NCBI GenBank assembly: GCA_027346125.1
Contig: DAIEST010000211.1
Span: forward strand, 1 to 5,360
DNA length: 5,360 bases
Direction: 5' to 3'
DNA from: Leptospirillum sp.
GTDB taxonomy: Bacteria > Nitrospirota > Leptospirillia > Leptospirillales > Leptospirillaceae
Part shown: piece by piece, positions 5,055 to 5,360 of the stretch
How positions within the stretch are numbered: position 1 is the stretch's first letter
How the letters are laid out: each line of letters starts with the position of its first letter
The notes under the pieces: model-generated
What the model saw: the letters and a program-made list of their open reading frames with translations, nothing else
What the model was told of the DNA's origin: nothing
The model's database searches: none
Position numbers and translations under genes: made by a program

Positions 5055-5360
5055 TCAATTCCCCGTATGGCCGAATCCCCCCTCTCCCCTCCCGGTTCCG
5101 TCGTGGGAATCCACCACTTCCCAGACAGGATGAAGCACGGACAGGAAGAGAAGCTGGGCGATCCGGTCTCCCGGACGGATCCTGACGGGTTCGGAGCCGG
5201 CATTCCAGAGAGAAAGAAGAAGGGGACCCGTATAGTCCGAATCCACGATCCCGGTGAGGTTCGCAAGAACCAGCCCGCGGGAGCCCAGCCCGCTCCGGGG
5301 AACGATGAATCCGGCCACCCCGGGATCCGAGATATGGATGGAGAGTCCCGATGGCACCTT
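5055..5360 (-). CDS. dut: dUTP diphosphatase (dUTPase), C-terminal two-thirds, cut by the window edge
   Basis: dUTPase hydrolyses dUTP to dUMP and pyrophosphate, keeping uracil out of DNA and feeding thymidylate synthesis. The frame is open from the right window edge to TGA at 5055-5057 and gives 101 residues; trimeric bacterial enzymes have about 150, so roughly 50 residues lie beyond the window. Four of the five family motifs are present: PRSGLG (motif 2), GIVDSDYTG (motif 3, with the catalytic Asp and the uracil-pocket Tyr), RPGDRIAQL (motif 4) and the Gly-rich, phosphate-closing tail GRGEGGFGHTG (motif 5). The MPSGLSIHI strand at the edge is internal to the family, so the Met in it is not the real start. 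The gene is followed by a 117-base gap and then, on the same strand, by the AlbA_2/GHKL gene. No intrinsic terminator with a T-run is seen after it. Confidence 0.96.
   Translation of the reverse strand, partial: KVPSGLSIHISDPGVAGFIVPRSGLGSRGLVLANLTGIVDSDYTGPLLLSLWNAGSEPVRIRPGDRIAQLLFLSVLHPVWEVVDSHDGTGRGEGGFGHTGN

Noticed and set aside
5055..5357. Treating the Met at 5357 as the dUTPase start
   Set aside because: The residues around it belong to an internal strand of the family, before motif 2; motif 1 and the N-terminus are missing, so the gene continues past the window edge.

Overview
The window reads as ordinary bacterial chromosome, probably from a Gram-negative (diderm) species with a moderately high G+C genome. 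Hand counts of sample lines inside the pantothenate synthetase gene give about 62-67% G+C. A lipoprotein without an Asp at the position after the lipobox cysteine, and a cation-efflux protein tail, fit a diderm. I cannot assign the species. No rRNA, tRNA, CRISPR array or insertion sequence is visible, and no gene-free stretch exceeds about 125 bases.

Left part (1-1844). The window opens inside the 3' end of a plus-strand gene that looks like the cytoplasmic domain of a CDF metal-cation efflux transporter (1-138). After a 124-base gap with a possible extended -10 promoter comes an uncharacterised lipoprotein gene (263-1000, plus). It converges on a carbon-nitrogen hydrolase (nitrilase superfamily) gene on the minus strand (1026-1844) with a complete Glu-Lys-Cys triad.

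Middle (1845-3652). An 88-base divergent spacer separates the hydrolase from a two-gene plus-strand operon: panC (pantothenate synthetase, vitamin B5/CoA pathway) and rsmI (16S rRNA cytidine-1402 2'-O-methyltransferase). The two genes overlap by 8 bases. The spacer carries a small terminator-like hairpin plus T-run reading toward the hydrolase, and a possible extended -10 box so close to panC that its mRNA could be leaderless.

Right part (3653-5360). A minus-strand gene (3696-4937) encodes a 413-residue protein with an N-terminal AlbA_2 (Schlafen-type) domain and a C-terminal GHKL-type ATPase domain (HATPase_c_4). Two sample lines give about 52% G+C, clearly below the neighbours, so it is probably an acquired accessory gene. 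Its candidate promoter has the -10 box enclosed by a 7-bp inverted repeat with 21-base centre spacing, which looks like a repressor operator. Upstream of it on the same strand is the 3' end of a dUTPase gene (dut, 5055-5360), cut by the window edge.

Most of the window is housekeeping. The part most worth a second look is the AlbA_2/GHKL gene with its operator-like repeat. I do not see a multi-gene undescribed system here.
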